A stretch of DNA of 64,000 nucleotides. It comes from JALORV01 sp963769745. GTDB taxonomy: Bacteria > Pseudomonadota > Gammaproteobacteria > Burkholderiales > Burkholderiaceae_F. Under the pieces are notes generated by a model, which was not told the DNA's origin, did not search any database, and saw nothing but the letters and a program-made list of their open reading frames with translations. Positions 34,996-44,087 of the stretch are shown piece after piece; position 1 is the stretch's first letter, and the number at the start of each line of letters is the position of its first letter. The stretch lies in NCBI GenBank assembly GCA_963769745.1, contig CAVYNB010000029.1:1-64000 (forward strand), read 5' to 3'. The position numbers and the translations under genes were made by a program.

Positions 34996-35982
34996 TCAGC
35001 GGCGCCGATTTTGCAGCACGTCGGGGTTGAGCAGCGAGGGCGGTTGCTGCCCCGCCAGCGCCTGTCGCAGATTGCTGATGGCGAGTCGTGCCATGGCCGC
35101 GCGCGTGGCGCGCGTGCTCGACGCAATGTGCGGAGTCATGACGACATTCTCGAGTTCCAGCAACCCGGGATGCGGCGCAGGCTCATTCTCGAACACGTCC
35201 AGCCCGGCCGCTGCAAGCCGCCCTGCGCGCAGCGCCGCCACGAGTGCAGCATCGTCGACCACGCCACCACGCGCGATGTTGACGACAACGGCGGTGCGCT
35301 TCATCTGAGCCAGGGCCGCCGCGTCGATCAGGTGATGCACCGCTGGCGAGTACGGCACGACCAGGACGAGGTGATCGGACTCGCGCAGCAACTCGGGCAG
35401 TTCGACATGTCGCGCATCGCCCTCCAGCTCCGCCGGCAGCCGCGTCCGGTTGTGATAGATCACCGACATCGAGAAGCCGCTCGCCCGGCGCGCAATCGCC
35501 CGGCCGATGCGTCCCATGCCGAGGATGCCGAGTGTGGTGCCGCTCACCTCGGCACCCATGAACATCTCGAACGTCCAGCGCTTCCACTGGCCCGCCCGGA
35601 CCCAGCGTTCGGATTCGCCAACCCGCCGGGCGGCCGCCAGCAGCAGGGCCCAGGCGTGGTCGGCTGTCGCCTCGTTCAGCACATCGGGCGTATTGGTTGC
35701 CAGCACACCGTGGCGCGTGCACGCCGCGAGGTCGAGATTGTTGTAGCCCACCGCAATATTGGCCACCACTTTCAGCCGCGGACATTGTGCGAGCAACGCC
35801 TCGTCGATGCGGTCACCGGCGGTCAGCAGCGCGCCGTCAGCGTCGCGCAGCGCGGCCGCCAGTTCGCCGGCGTTCCACGCGACATCGTCCTGATTGGACA
35901 ACAGGTCGAACTCACCTCGAAGCTCGTCAACCAGTGCCGGGAAGATGCGCCGGGATACGACGACGCGCTGTTTCGCTGTCAT
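34996..35982 (-). CDS. 2-hydroxyacid dehydrogenase (glyoxylate/hydroxypyruvate reductase-like)
   Basis: NAD(P)-dependent D-2-hydroxyacid dehydrogenase of 328 residues, closest in pattern to GhrB/GRHPR enzymes. The Rossmann motif is TLGILGMGRIGRAIARRA. VVNIARGGVVDDAALVAAL carries the catalytic Arg region. FENEPAPHPGLLELENVV and TPHIASST supply the Glu and His. The ATG at 35982 (MTAKQRV) is chosen; 35997 is in frame too. It follows the Mrp operon by about 100 bases and is just upstream of the PHA granule-region gene. Confidence 0.88.
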   Translation of the reverse strand: MTAKQRVVVSRRIFPALVDELRGEFDLLSNQDDVAWNAGELAAALRDADGALLTAGDRIDEALLAQCPRLKVVANIAVGYNNLDLAACTRHGVLATNTPDVLNEATADHAWALLLAAARRVGESERWVRAGQWKRWTFEMFMGAEVSGTTLGILGMGRIGRAIARRASGFSMSVIYHNRTRLPAELEGDARHVELPELLRESDHLVLVVPYSPAVHHLIDAAALAQMKRTAVVVNIARGGVVDDAALVAALRAGRLAAAGLDVFENEPAPHPGLLELENVVMTPHIASSTRATRAAMARLAISNLRQALAGQQPPSLLNPDVLQNRRR

Positions 35983-36086
35983 CGGGCAACTCGCCATGCG
36001 CAGGCCGCAGCACGAAACAGGGTCATCGTCGGTCCGATCATGTGAGTTGGAGGCGCGAGCAATCTCGGACGCAAGTCTGTCGTAGC

Positions 36087-37772
36087 TCAGACGTAGTACA
36101 GCACGAGATAGGCCACCAGCAGCAGGAGAACCCACAGTGCCATGCTGCGGATCGGCCACGTCCGCGCAAGAACGCCCGACGGCCCGGATCGAGCCTCGAT
36201 GCCGGCCAGCACCAGCGCAACCCGTCGCGTGCCTGCAGAGGCCAGCTTCGAGCCCATGCCACCGAGGACGCGATCCGCACCCCGCACGATGGACGGCAGC
36301 AGGCGTCGATAGACCCAGTCGGTGTCCAGCGTGATGGTCAACGTCCGCTTCAGCATCGGCAACAGCAGGAAGAACGCCAGCCCCGAGTAGAGCAGGAGTT
36401 GCAGCTGCGTCAGCACGTGCGCGGCCGTGTAGGGCACGTAGTCCACCGGGTACGGCAGCATGCTGTAGAGCGGCTCGGTCCACACCCCCAGCGCAATGCA
36501 CAGGAATGCAAACAGGATCATTGCCCATTTCATCGATGCCGGCGGGTCCGGCGGCCGCAGGCCGGAGTCCTTCTGGAAGAACACGAACCACGGGAACTTG
36601 ATGCCCGCGTGCAGGAAGACGCCGGCCGACGCGGCGGCAAGCAGCAGCCAGACCGTGAGCAATCCGCCGTCGCTCGCCGCCTGGCTGATCATCGACTTGG
36701 AGACGAAGCCCGAGGTGAGCGGAAACGACGAGATCGCCAGTGCGCCGATGGTCCCGCAGATCGTCGTGACCGGCATGCTGTGGAACAGTCCCCCCAGTTC
36801 CGAGCACTTGCGCCGCCCCGTCATGTAGAGGACCGAGCCGGCCGACATCAGCAGCAGCGCCTTGTAGATGATGTGCGTGAAGGCATGCGCGGCGGCGCCG
36901 TTTAATGCCATGTCCGTGCCGATGCCGATCCCTGCGACCATGAACCCCACCTGGTTGACGATCGAGTACGCAAGGATGCGGCGCATGTCGTTTTCGAGCA
37001 GCGCGTAGACGATGCCGTAGAACACCATGACGAGACCGATCCAGATCAGCACCTCGAATCCCGGGAAGCCGCGCAGCAGGACATAGACCGCCGTCTTGGT
37101 CGTGAACGCAGACAGGAACACCGTCCCGCTCCAGGAGCCCTCCGGATACGCATCGGGCAGCCAGGCCGAGAGCGGCGGCGCGCCTGCGTTGACGAGAAAC
37201 CCGGCCAGGATCAGCCAGTGCGCGACCGAATCGGCGCTCATGCGCGTGAACGCCACGTCACCTGTCTGGACGACGTGGCCGGCCACACCGGCAAAGAGAA
37301 GCACGCCGCCGCCGAGGTGGATCATCAGGTAGCGCATGCTGGCGCGATACGACGCCGGCGTGCCCGCGCTCCACAGCACCAGCGTCGAGCCGATTGCCAT
37401 CACTTCCCAGAAGATGAACACGGTGACGAGGTCGCCCGCCAGCGCCACGCCGATGGCGGCACCGGAATACAGCAGCGCGGCCGGCAGTTCGAGGCGACTC
37501 TTCTGCCCCAGTGCATACAGGCCGCCGCCAAACACCATGATCGAGAAGATCGTGGCGAACAGTCGACCGAGCCGGCTGCCTTCGAGCGGTGTCAGCGTGA
37601 GGCCGAGGAAGCGCACCTGCCAGACAGCGCCATCCGGCACCGACCAGACCAGGGCGAGCGCAGCCAGCGGCAGCAGCAGCACGACGGCAGAGCGCACCGA
37701 ACCGCGCAGCCACGGCAGGACCACCGCGCCAGCGATCAGCAGCAGGCCGGGGTGGAGAACCAGTTCACTCAT
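36087..37772 (-). CDS. Mrp-type antiporter subunit D-like (third copy)
   Basis: Polytopic inner-membrane protein of 561 residues, related to NuoL/M/N and MnhA/D. The key glutamate is in TVFIFWEVMAIGSTLVLW. The stretch that normally carries a lysine before PxxxWLPDAY reads LVNAGAPPLSAWLPDAY, with Asn at that place. FVSKSMISQAASDGG is the conserved region near TM12. The ATG at 37772 overlaps the 86-residue gene before it by 8 bases. It is the last gene of the Mrp operon and may stand in for the missing MnhA N-terminal module. Confidence 0.85.
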   Translation of the reverse strand: MSELVLHPGLLLIAGAVVLPWLRGSVRSAVVLLLPLAALALVWSVPDGAVWQVRFLGLTLTPLEGSRLGRLFATIFSIMVFGGGLYALGQKSRLELPAALLYSGAAIGVALAGDLVTVFIFWEVMAIGSTLVLWSAGTPASYRASMRYLMIHLGGGVLLFAGVAGHVVQTGDVAFTRMSADSVAHWLILAGFLVNAGAPPLSAWLPDAYPEGSWSGTVFLSAFTTKTAVYVLLRGFPGFEVLIWIGLVMVFYGIVYALLENDMRRILAYSIVNQVGFMVAGIGIGTDMALNGAAAHAFTHIIYKALLLMSAGSVLYMTGRRKCSELGGLFHSMPVTTICGTIGALAISSFPLTSGFVSKSMISQAASDGGLLTVWLLLAAASAGVFLHAGIKFPWFVFFQKDSGLRPPDPPASMKWAMILFAFLCIALGVWTEPLYSMLPYPVDYVPYTAAHVLTQLQLLLYSGLAFFLLLPMLKRTLTITLDTDWVYRRLLPSIVRGADRVLGGMGSKLASAGTRRVALVLAGIEARSGPSGVLARTWPIRSMALWVLLLLVAYLVLYYV

Positions 37773-38025
37773 CGCGCGGAAGCTCACCGTCGTAGTACGT
37801 ATCGGGCCGCTTGAGCAGCACGCCGAGCGCCTTCGCGACGCCGATCATCGCGGCGCAGGCCAGCAGGCCGTACCAGGCGTGGAAACCGAACAGTCGCTCG
37901 ACCGCGAAGTGCGGATGCAGGTCGACGAATGCTTCGGCCAGCACCGTCAGCGCGAGGACGACGAGGAACAGGCGCCACAACAGGCGCACGTTGCGCGGTT
38001 CGTCCAGCCAGTGGTGGTCGTTCAT
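37765..38025 (-). CDS. Small two-helix membrane protein in Mrp operon
   Basis: Protein of 86 residues with two predicted helices: RLFLVVLALTVLAEAFV and WYGLLACAAMIGVAKALGVL. The short polar C-terminus is KRPDTYYDGELPRDE. Small subunits like this accompany multi-D Mrp/Mbh-like clusters. It begins 5 bases from the end of the gene before it and overlaps the next, so it is an integral part of the operon. It is probably an accessory subunit of the antiporter complex; no activity can be assigned. Confidence 0.75.
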   Translation of the reverse strand: MNDHHWLDEPRNVRLLWRLFLVVLALTVLAEAFVDLHPHFAVERLFGFHAWYGLLACAAMIGVAKALGVLLKRPDTYYDGELPRDE

Positions 38026-38029
38026 CGGG

Positions 38030-39496
38030 TCACCCTTTACCGAGCAGCTGCCGTGCGAGCGCGAGCGGGACGTCCGGCAGGAAAAACAGCAGCACCGTGC
38101 CGGCAGCGGTGACGGTCAGTGCGAGCACCATCGCCAGCGGGGCCTCGCCATGCGCATGCTCGTGCCCGGTCGCAACTGGCACGCGGAAGAAAGCACGGTA
38201 GACGATCGGCAGGAAGTAGCCCGCGTTGAGCAGCGTACTGGCGATGATCACAGCGACGGCCAGCCATTGAGCAGTCGCCATCGCACCGGCCAGCATGTAC
38301 CACTTGCTGACGAATCCCGCCGCGGGCGGCAGGCCGATCATCGACAGCGCGCCGATCGCAAACGCTCCCATCGTCCAGGGCATGCGTCGCCCGATGCCAT
38401 CGAGCTGGCTGACTTCGGTCTTGTGGGCCGCGGTGTAGATCGCGCCGGCGGCGAAGAAGAGCGTGATCTTTCCGAGCGCATGGGCCGCGATGTGCATCAC
38501 GGCTCCGACGATCGACAGCGGCGCCAGCAGCGCGGCCGCCAGAACCACGTATGAAAGCTGGCTCACGGTGGAGTAGGCAAGCCGACGCTTGAGATTGTCC
38601 GATCGGAGCGCGACGACCGACGCCGCGAGGATGGTGAACCCCGCGACGACCACGAGCCAGTCCGTCGCTGAAGCCGCAGCCAGGACATCGACACCGAACA
38701 CATAGACCAGGACCTTGACCACGCTGAATACGCCGGCCTTGACGACGGCCACCGCGTGCAGCAGCGCCGACACGGGGGTCGGCGCCACCATGGCCGCCGG
38801 CAGCCACCGGTGAAACGGCATCAACGCCGCCTTGCCGATGCCGAACATGTACAACGCCAGCAATCCGGCCAGTGCGGCAGCCGACAGCTTGCCGTCGAGA
38901 ATTCCGCCGGGCTGGAAGTCGGTCGTGCCGGCTGCCTGCCAGGTGAAGATCACCGCCGGCAGCAGCAGCACCATCGACGTGCCAATCAGGAGGCCCAGGT
39001 AGATGCGCCCGCCGCGCCGGGCGTCTGCCGTGCCGTGGTGGGTCACCAGCGGATAGGTGATCAGCGTGAGCAGTTCGTAGAACACAAAGAGCGTGAAGAC
39101 GTTGCCGGCATAGGCAATGCCGATCGACGCCGCGAGCGCCAGCGCGAAGCAGACGTAGAAGCGGGTCTGATGGGACTCGCCATTGCTGCGCATGTACCCG
39201 AACGAATAGACCGAGTTCAGGATCCAGAGGCCCGAGGCGACCAGCGCAAACAGCATGCCCAGCGGCTCGACCTGGAATGCCAGTGCCAATCCGGGCAGAA
39301 CGTCCAGCAGGTGCAGAGCAGGCTGCGCCCCGCCGAGAACCTGCGGCAGCAGCATCGTCACGCACAAGAACAGCAGCGCTGCCGTCAGCAGCGTCGCGGC
39401 TTCCCGCAGATTGGGATGTCGGTGCAAGGCGGCAATGAACACGGCACCGACCACCGGGACGGCCAGCGTGACCGCGATCAGCGTCGAGGCCATCAC
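38030..39496 (-). CDS. Mrp-type antiporter subunit D-like (second copy)
   Basis: NuoN/MnhD-like proton-translocating membrane subunit, 488 residues, about 14 helices. The glutamate of TM5 is in FVFYELLTLITYPLV. The lysine before the WLP motif is present in GIGKAALMPFHRWLPAAM. FVSKWYMLAGAMA follows the usual pattern. It overlaps its upstream neighbour by 4 bases (ATGA type). It should pump or exchange cations as part of one complex with the other subunits. Confidence 0.9.
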   Translation of the reverse strand: MMASTLIAVTLAVPVVGAVFIAALHRHPNLREAATLLTAALLFLCVTMLLPQVLGGAQPALHLLDVLPGLALAFQVEPLGMLFALVASGLWILNSVYSFGYMRSNGESHQTRFYVCFALALAASIGIAYAGNVFTLFVFYELLTLITYPLVTHHGTADARRGGRIYLGLLIGTSMVLLLPAVIFTWQAAGTTDFQPGGILDGKLSAAALAGLLALYMFGIGKAALMPFHRWLPAAMVAPTPVSALLHAVAVVKAGVFSVVKVLVYVFGVDVLAAASATDWLVVVAGFTILAASVVALRSDNLKRRLAYSTVSQLSYVVLAAALLAPLSIVGAVMHIAAHALGKITLFFAAGAIYTAAHKTEVSQLDGIGRRMPWTMGAFAIGALSMIGLPPAAGFVSKWYMLAGAMATAQWLAVAVIIASTLLNAGYFLPIVYRAFFRVPVATGHEHAHGEAPLAMVLALTVTAAGTVLLFFLPDVPLALARQLLGKG

Positions 39497-40977
39497 CGCG
39501 CCGCCCCGAGCAATTCGGCGGCTGCTTCAGCCGCGGCGCCGACGGTCAACGAGGTGTCGAGGCCGAAGTAAACGGTTGCGGCAACGAGCAGCAGCGCGGG
39601 AACCAGCAGTGATGCCGGCGCTTCTCTTACATCCGCGAGGTCCGCCCGCGGCGCCTTGAAGTAGGCCGACTCGACGAAGCGCCAGACATACACCACCGCA
39701 AGCAAGGACGACAGCACGATCAGGAACACCAGCCACCATTGGCCCTGCTCCAGGGCGGCCAGGATCAGGTACCACTTGCTGATGAAGCCGGCGGTGCCCG
39801 GCACGCCGATGAGCGACAGGCCGCACAGCACGATGCCGAAGCTGGTCAGCGGCATCACGCGGCCCATGCCCTGCGTGCGCGCCAGCGTGACGCCACCCAT
39901 CGACGCAGCGACCGCACCGAGCAAAAGGAAGATGCCGCCCTTGGTCACCGCATGGTTGGCAAGATGCACGATCGTTGCCGTCAGGCCGGTCACCGAGTCG
40001 AACGACAGACCGAGCACGATGTATCCGATCTGAGCAACGCTGGAGTAGGCGAACAGGCGCTTCAGGTCGTTCTGGAAGCACGCCACGGTCGATGCCACGA
40101 ACATGCCCGCCAGCGCCAGGACCAGCATCAGTTCGGCCATGGGCAACTGCCGGAACACGGCGGTCGCGCCAAACACGGAAAAGTAGAAACGGAGCAGCGC
40201 ATAGACCGCCACTTTGGTGGCGGTCGCCGCCAGGAACGCGGAAACCGCCGACGGCGCGTACGCGTAAGCGTTCGGCAGCCACTGATGCAGCGGGAACAGT
40301 GCGAGCTTGAGCGACAGCCCGACCGTGAGGAATGCCAGTGCCGCCAGGACGCTGCGGTGCCCCGAAATCGACTGAAGGCGCTGCCCCATGTCGACCAGGT
40401 TGAGGGTGCCGGTCTGCAGGTAGAGCAGGCCGATACCGATCACGATGAAGGTCGCCCCGATCGTCCCCATGATGAGGTACTGGTACGCGGCGACCAGCGC
40501 ACGGCGGTCCCGTCCCAGGGCGATCAGCACGTAGGTCGAGAGCGAAGAGATCTCGAGGAACACGAAGATGTTGAACGCATCCCCGGTGATCGTGATGCCG
40601 AGCAGCCCCGCCAGGCACAGCGCAAACATCGTGAAGTAGAGATAGTGCTGCTCGCGCGGCAGTTCGCGCTCGATGCTCGGCCAGCTGTAGGGCAGCACCA
40701 CCGCAGCCACACCGGAGACCAGACACAGTACGAACGCGGTCAGGCGGTCGACCCGGTACTCGATTCCCCACGGCGGTGCCCAGCTGCCGATGTGGTACGA
40801 GACAGTGCCGGACGCGGAAACCTGCAGCCATAGCGCGATGGCAATCGCAAACGCCGCCCAGGCTGCAACCAGCACGACGGCGAACGCCGCCCGCCGATCG
40901 CGCAGCAGCACGCTCAGGGGAGCAGCGAGCAGCGGGACGACAACCTGCAGCGCGGGCAGGTGCGCGGCGATACTCAT
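39493..40977 (-). CDS. mnhD: Mrp-type antiporter subunit D (MnhD/MrpD)
   Basis: Antiporter subunit D, 494 residues, NuoN-like. Glu in IFVFLEISSLSTYVLIALG and Lys in GLSLKLALFPLHQWLPNAYA are the expected charged residues of the channel. FISKWYLILAALEQGQ is the late-helix motif. Overlaps with mnhC at the start and with the next D-like gene at the end are 4-5 bases, showing a tightly coupled operon. Of the three D-like subunits this one is nearest to classical MrpD by position after mnhC. Confidence 0.92.
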   Translation of the reverse strand: MSIAAHLPALQVVVPLLAAPLSVLLRDRRAAFAVVLVAAWAAFAIAIALWLQVSASGTVSYHIGSWAPPWGIEYRVDRLTAFVLCLVSGVAAVVLPYSWPSIERELPREQHYLYFTMFALCLAGLLGITITGDAFNIFVFLEISSLSTYVLIALGRDRRALVAAYQYLIMGTIGATFIVIGIGLLYLQTGTLNLVDMGQRLQSISGHRSVLAALAFLTVGLSLKLALFPLHQWLPNAYAYAPSAVSAFLAATATKVAVYALLRFYFSVFGATAVFRQLPMAELMLVLALAGMFVASTVACFQNDLKRLFAYSSVAQIGYIVLGLSFDSVTGLTATIVHLANHAVTKGGIFLLLGAVAASMGGVTLARTQGMGRVMPLTSFGIVLCGLSLIGVPGTAGFISKWYLILAALEQGQWWLVFLIVLSSLLAVVYVWRFVESAYFKAPRADLADVREAPASLLVPALLLVAATVYFGLDTSLTVGAAAEAAAELLGAAR

Positions 40978-41345
40978 TGCCGGTCGGCGACTCCATCACT
41001 GCGGTCGGCATCGAGGATCTCGTCCTCCTCGATGCTGTCGTAGGACTCCCGGATCCGCACGACCAGCGCCAGCCCGAGCGCCAGCGTCGCGACCCCGACG
41101 ACGATGGCCGTCAGGATGAGCACGTGCGGCAGCGGATTCGAATACACGGTGAATGCATCGCTGACGATGGGCGCCGTGCCCCCGATCAGCTTGCCCGGCG
41201 CAACGTAAAGCAGGTAGACCGAGGTCTGGAAGATTCCCAGTCCCACGAGTTTCTTGATCAGATTGCCGCGGGCAATGACGATGAAAAGCCCCGCGATCAT
41301 CAGGAAGATCGTCACCGCATAGCTGAAGTGGCTGACAATGCTCAC
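40974..41345 (-). CDS. mnhC: Mrp-type antiporter subunit C (MnhC/MrpC)
   Basis: NuoK-like subunit of 123 residues with three helices. Typical are IVIARGNLIKKLVGLGIFQT, the PLPHVLILTAIVVGVATLAL helix and a short acidic tail. It overlaps mnhB by 4 bases and mnhD by 4 bases. It forms the membrane arm linker between the B and D subunits. Confidence 0.92.
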   Translation of the reverse strand: MSIVSHFSYAVTIFLMIAGLFIVIARGNLIKKLVGLGIFQTSVYLLYVAPGKLIGGTAPIVSDAFTVYSNPLPHVLILTAIVVGVATLALGLALVVRIRESYDSIEEDEILDADRSDGVADRQ

Positions 41346-41767
41346 TCGTCAATCCTTCCGCGGTCGGCGAACATGTAGAAGATCTTCAGCATCACGCCGG
41401 ACACGGTGACCGCGACGCCGACCTCGACCCAGAAGATGCCGCGGTGCTGGCCGGCGACCGGGTCCCGGTCGAGCACGAAGTAATCGAGGTAGTTGCCGCC
41501 GAGCAGAAGTCCGATCACGCCCACTCCGGCATAGATCAGCACCCCGGCGGCCATCATGCTTTCCACCAGACCCTCGGGCACCACGCGGCGCGCATTCGCA
41601 AGACCGTAGATCAGTGCATAGAAGACGACGGCCGCCGCAATGATCACGCCCGCCTGGAAGCCTCCGCCCGGACCAAAGTCGCCGTGGAACTGCACGTACA
41701 GCGCAAATATGAGGATGAACGGCAGGAACACCTTGGCGACGACCCGCAGGATCAAATCGCGCTTCAC
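41342..41767 (-). CDS. mnhB: Mrp-type antiporter subunit B (MnhB/MrpB)
   Basis: Subunit B of 141 residues, four helices. The family hallmark is QFHGDFGPGGGFQAGVIIAA, and later GIFWVEVGVAVTVSGVMLKI. The ATG at 41767 overlaps the gene before it by 4 bases. It lacks the N-terminal DUF4040-like extension, which here is carried by the MnhG fusion upstream. Confidence 0.93.
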   Translation of the reverse strand: MKRDLILRVVAKVFLPFILIFALYVQFHGDFGPGGGFQAGVIIAAAVVFYALIYGLANARRVVPEGLVESMMAAGVLIYAGVGVIGLLLGGNYLDYFVLDRDPVAGQHRGIFWVEVGVAVTVSGVMLKIFYMFADRGRIDE

Positions 41768-42624
41768 TTCGGCTGCTCCTTGCGTCTGCGCCGGCGCCGC
41801 AGCAGCACCACGACGCCAGCCCCTGCGGTGAAGACCACCGTCGTTTCACCGAGCGTGTCGTAGCCGCGGTAGCTGGCCAGCACCGCCGTCACGACATTCG
41901 GAACGCCCGTCTCCTTGGGCCCCTCCTGCAGGTAGCGCGGTGCGACGTGCGTGTGGATCGGCGCTGCCGGATCGGCAAAGGCCGGCAGCCCGAGACTGCC
42001 GTAGACGAGCAGCAGTCCGCACGCCGCCGAAACCAGCAGCGGTAGCCAGGGCTTTTGAACCGGCTTCGCCTCCTCGCTCTTGCACAGGTGCAGCGCGCCG
42101 AGCAGCAGGACCGTGGAGATACCGGCGCCGACCGAGGCCTCGGTCATCGCGACGTCCACGGCGTCGAGCGCCACCAGGACGGTCGCCATCAGGAAGCTGT
42201 ACAGGCCGGACAGCACGATGACCGAAAACAGATTGCGGACGCGTGCCAGCACGACCACCGCAACCGCCATCAGCACCAGCAGAACATTGATGATCAGCGT
42301 TTCGATGACTCGTCCTCCTCCGGCGGCGAGCCGGGGCTTGATGCCGCGCTCCAGAGCCGCCTTGGCCAGCGCGTGCGTGGCGGTGGGACTGGCGAAGAAA
42401 ACCAGCAGGCCGATGATGACCAGCTTGACCGCCACCAGCGTGAACCCCGTTTGCAGCAGCAGGCCCAGCAGGATCAGGCCGCCGCCCAGCGTCTCGATGA
42501 CACTCGCCGCATGCAGGCGAGTGAAGAAGTCCGGCATGCGCAACATTCCGATCGCGCCGACGATGCAGAACAGTCCGCCGGCAATCAGGCAGAGCCAGGT
42601 CAGCACATCGAGCAGCGCGCTCAT
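41764..42624 (-). CDS. MnhG subunit fused to DUF4040-type (MnhA/B) domain
   Basis: Two-domain membrane protein of 286 residues. Residues 1-95 are MnhG (GGLFCIVGAIGMLRMPDFFT, RLHAASVIETLGGGLILLGL). Residues 105-190 are a DUF4040-like segment (SVIVLSGLYSFLMATVLVAL, DAVDVAMTEASVGAGISTVL), which is normally the C-terminal part of MnhA. A third, MbhE-like part (GVPNVVTAVLASYRGYDTLG) follows, ending in a basic tail RRRRRRKEQPK. The fusion explains how the cluster works without a full-length MnhA gene. It overlaps mnhF and mnhB by 4 bases each. Confidence 0.88.
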   Translation of the reverse strand: MSALLDVLTWLCLIAGGLFCIVGAIGMLRMPDFFTRLHAASVIETLGGGLILLGLLLQTGFTLVAVKLVIIGLLVFFASPTATHALAKAALERGIKPRLAAGGGRVIETLIINVLLVLMAVAVVVLARVRNLFSVIVLSGLYSFLMATVLVALDAVDVAMTEASVGAGISTVLLLGALHLCKSEEAKPVQKPWLPLLVSAACGLLLVYGSLGLPAFADPAAPIHTHVAPRYLQEGPKETGVPNVVTAVLASYRGYDTLGETTVVFTAGAGVVVLLRRRRRRKEQPK

Positions 42625-42905
42625 GGTCGCTCCTCGCGCTCTTCGCCGGTATCGCCGAGGCCGCCGTAGCGGAAGTATTTGAGCACCGCGATCGTGCCGA
42701 TCACATTCAGCAGGCCGTACACGATCGCAAGGTCAAGGAACTCGGGCCGCCCCGTCAGGAAGCCGATCAGCGCCAGCAGCATCAACGCGCAGGTTCCCAC
42801 GGTATTGGCAGCCTGCACGCGGTCGAAGACCGTCGGGCCGAGCGCCGCGCGCACCAGCACGAGCGACAGCGTGATGAGCACCGCGACACTGGCGGTCGCG
42901 AACAT
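42621..42905 (-). CDS. mnhF: Mrp-type antiporter subunit F (MnhF/MrpF)
   Basis: Small subunit of 94 residues with three helices. The family motif is LVRAALGPTVFDRVQAANTV and then FLDLAIVYGLLNVIGTIAVL. It overlaps mnhE by one base and the MnhG fusion by four. Confidence 0.93.
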   Translation of the reverse strand: MFATASVAVLITLSLVLVRAALGPTVFDRVQAANTVGTCALMLLALIGFLTGRPEFLDLAIVYGLLNVIGTIAVLKYFRYGGLGDTGEEREERP

Positions 42906-43381
42906 CAGCTTGGACCCTCGCAGGCGCTGACACGGCGATCCATGTCACCGGATGTGGTGCCCTCGGCACCAGCGCGCGTCAGCGCATGAACCAGGAACTC
43001 GCCCGGTCCCGCCTCGATCGTGATCGTCCCGGGTGTGAGCGTGATGGAGTTTGCGTGGATGACCAGACCGACTGTGGTCTTCTGGCTCGGCCTGAACGAC
43101 ACCAGGGTCGGGCTGATCGGCAACCGTGGATTGACGATGATCCGGCTGACGTCCCAGGCCGACTTCACGATTTCCTTCGACAGCCATGCCCAGTAGGCGA
43201 CGATGCGCCAGCCCAGCTGCACCGGATGCCCTTCTGCATCGATCACATCCATGCGCCGCGCGAACCAGACGACCGCGATGGCGCAGGCGGCGCCGGCCGA
43301 CATCAGGAATGGCGTGAAATAGCCGGACAGCACCAGCCAGAACAGATACAGGGCGAGAAAGGCACTGACCAGGCGAAGCAC
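42905..43381 (-). CDS. mnhE: Mrp-type antiporter subunit E (MnhE/MrpE)
   Basis: Subunit E of 158 residues: two N-terminal helices and a soluble domain. The family stretch YWAWLSKEIVKSAWDVSRII, with VGLVIHANSITLTPGTITIE, is clear. It is the first gene of the operon (E-F-G-B-C-D-D-small-D) and starts 13 bases after the LUD-domain gene. Confidence 0.92.
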   Translation of the reverse strand: MLRLVSAFLALYLFWLVLSGYFTPFLMSAGAACAIAVVWFARRMDVIDAEGHPVQLGWRIVAYWAWLSKEIVKSAWDVSRIIVNPRLPISPTLVSFRPSQKTTVGLVIHANSITLTPGTITIEAGPGEFLVHALTRAGAEGTTSGDMDRRVSACEGPS

Positions 43382-43394
43382 GGTCGGCCCGCCG

Positions 43395-44087
43395 CTAGTT
43401 CGTCAACGACACGATGATGTGGACACGATACGGTCCATGCGCTCCCAGCACGATGGTCTGTTCGATGTCGCCGGTGCGCGACGGACCCGAGACCATGTTG
43501 ATTGCCCGCGGCATCATGCGTTCGACGCCACCCTGCTCGCGACGCAGCAGTTCGAACACGTCCTCCATCGTCGCGACGATGCGGTCGGCCCGCAGGAGCG
43601 CAACATGCGTTTCCGGCAGCAGGTGCGTCGAGGCAGGCGTATCGGCGCTGGACAGCAGCACCAGCGTTCCGGTCTCGGCGATGGCACAGAAGGCGCCGGT
43701 GATACCGACCAGATCCGATCCGTGCGACTCGTCGCGCCGTGGCGGCCGGAACTCGACATTCAGGCCCGCACTGGCCCACGCAACATCACGCAGTGCAGGC
43801 CACGCCACCGCATCGGGTGCGATCTTCTGGCCGGACAGATAGCGCGCCACCGCGGCCGGCGCTTCGTTGATCGATGCCACGGTTTCGACCGTGCTTGCCA
43901 TGCGCTCCGCCATCGCTCGGAATTGCGCCTGCAGATCCGGGTAGGCCGCCGGCTGCGGGCCGGCCGGATGGCGGGCCAGATAATCATCGACGGCGGCCCG
44001 GTCCGCGGCCTCGGGCGCTCCGCGCTTCTGCGCTCCGCGTATGCGTTGGAAGATCTCGTCGCGTGCCTTGGTCGTGTCGAAAGTCAT
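43395..44087 (-). CDS. LUD domain (LutC/YkgG-like) protein
   Basis: Protein of 230 residues of the LutC/YkgG branch of the LUD family. LutC is a subunit of the LutABC lactate oxidase, but lutA and lutB are not here. The signature is ITGAFCAIAETGTLVLLSSA followed by LPETHVALLRADRIV. The C-terminal MVSGPSRTGDIEQTIVLGAH GP motif is the family end. It overlaps the aminotransferase gene by 4 bases and precedes mnhE by 13 bases, linking the two groups of genes. Confidence 0.85.
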   Translation of the reverse strand: MTFDTTKARDEIFQRIRGAQKRGAPEAADRAAVDDYLARHPAGPQPAAYPDLQAQFRAMAERMASTVETVASINEAPAAVARYLSGQKIAPDAVAWPALRDVAWASAGLNVEFRPPRRDESHGSDLVGITGAFCAIAETGTLVLLSSADTPASTHLLPETHVALLRADRIVATMEDVFELLRREQGGVERMMPRAINMVSGPSRTGDIEQTIVLGAHGPYRVHIIVSLTN

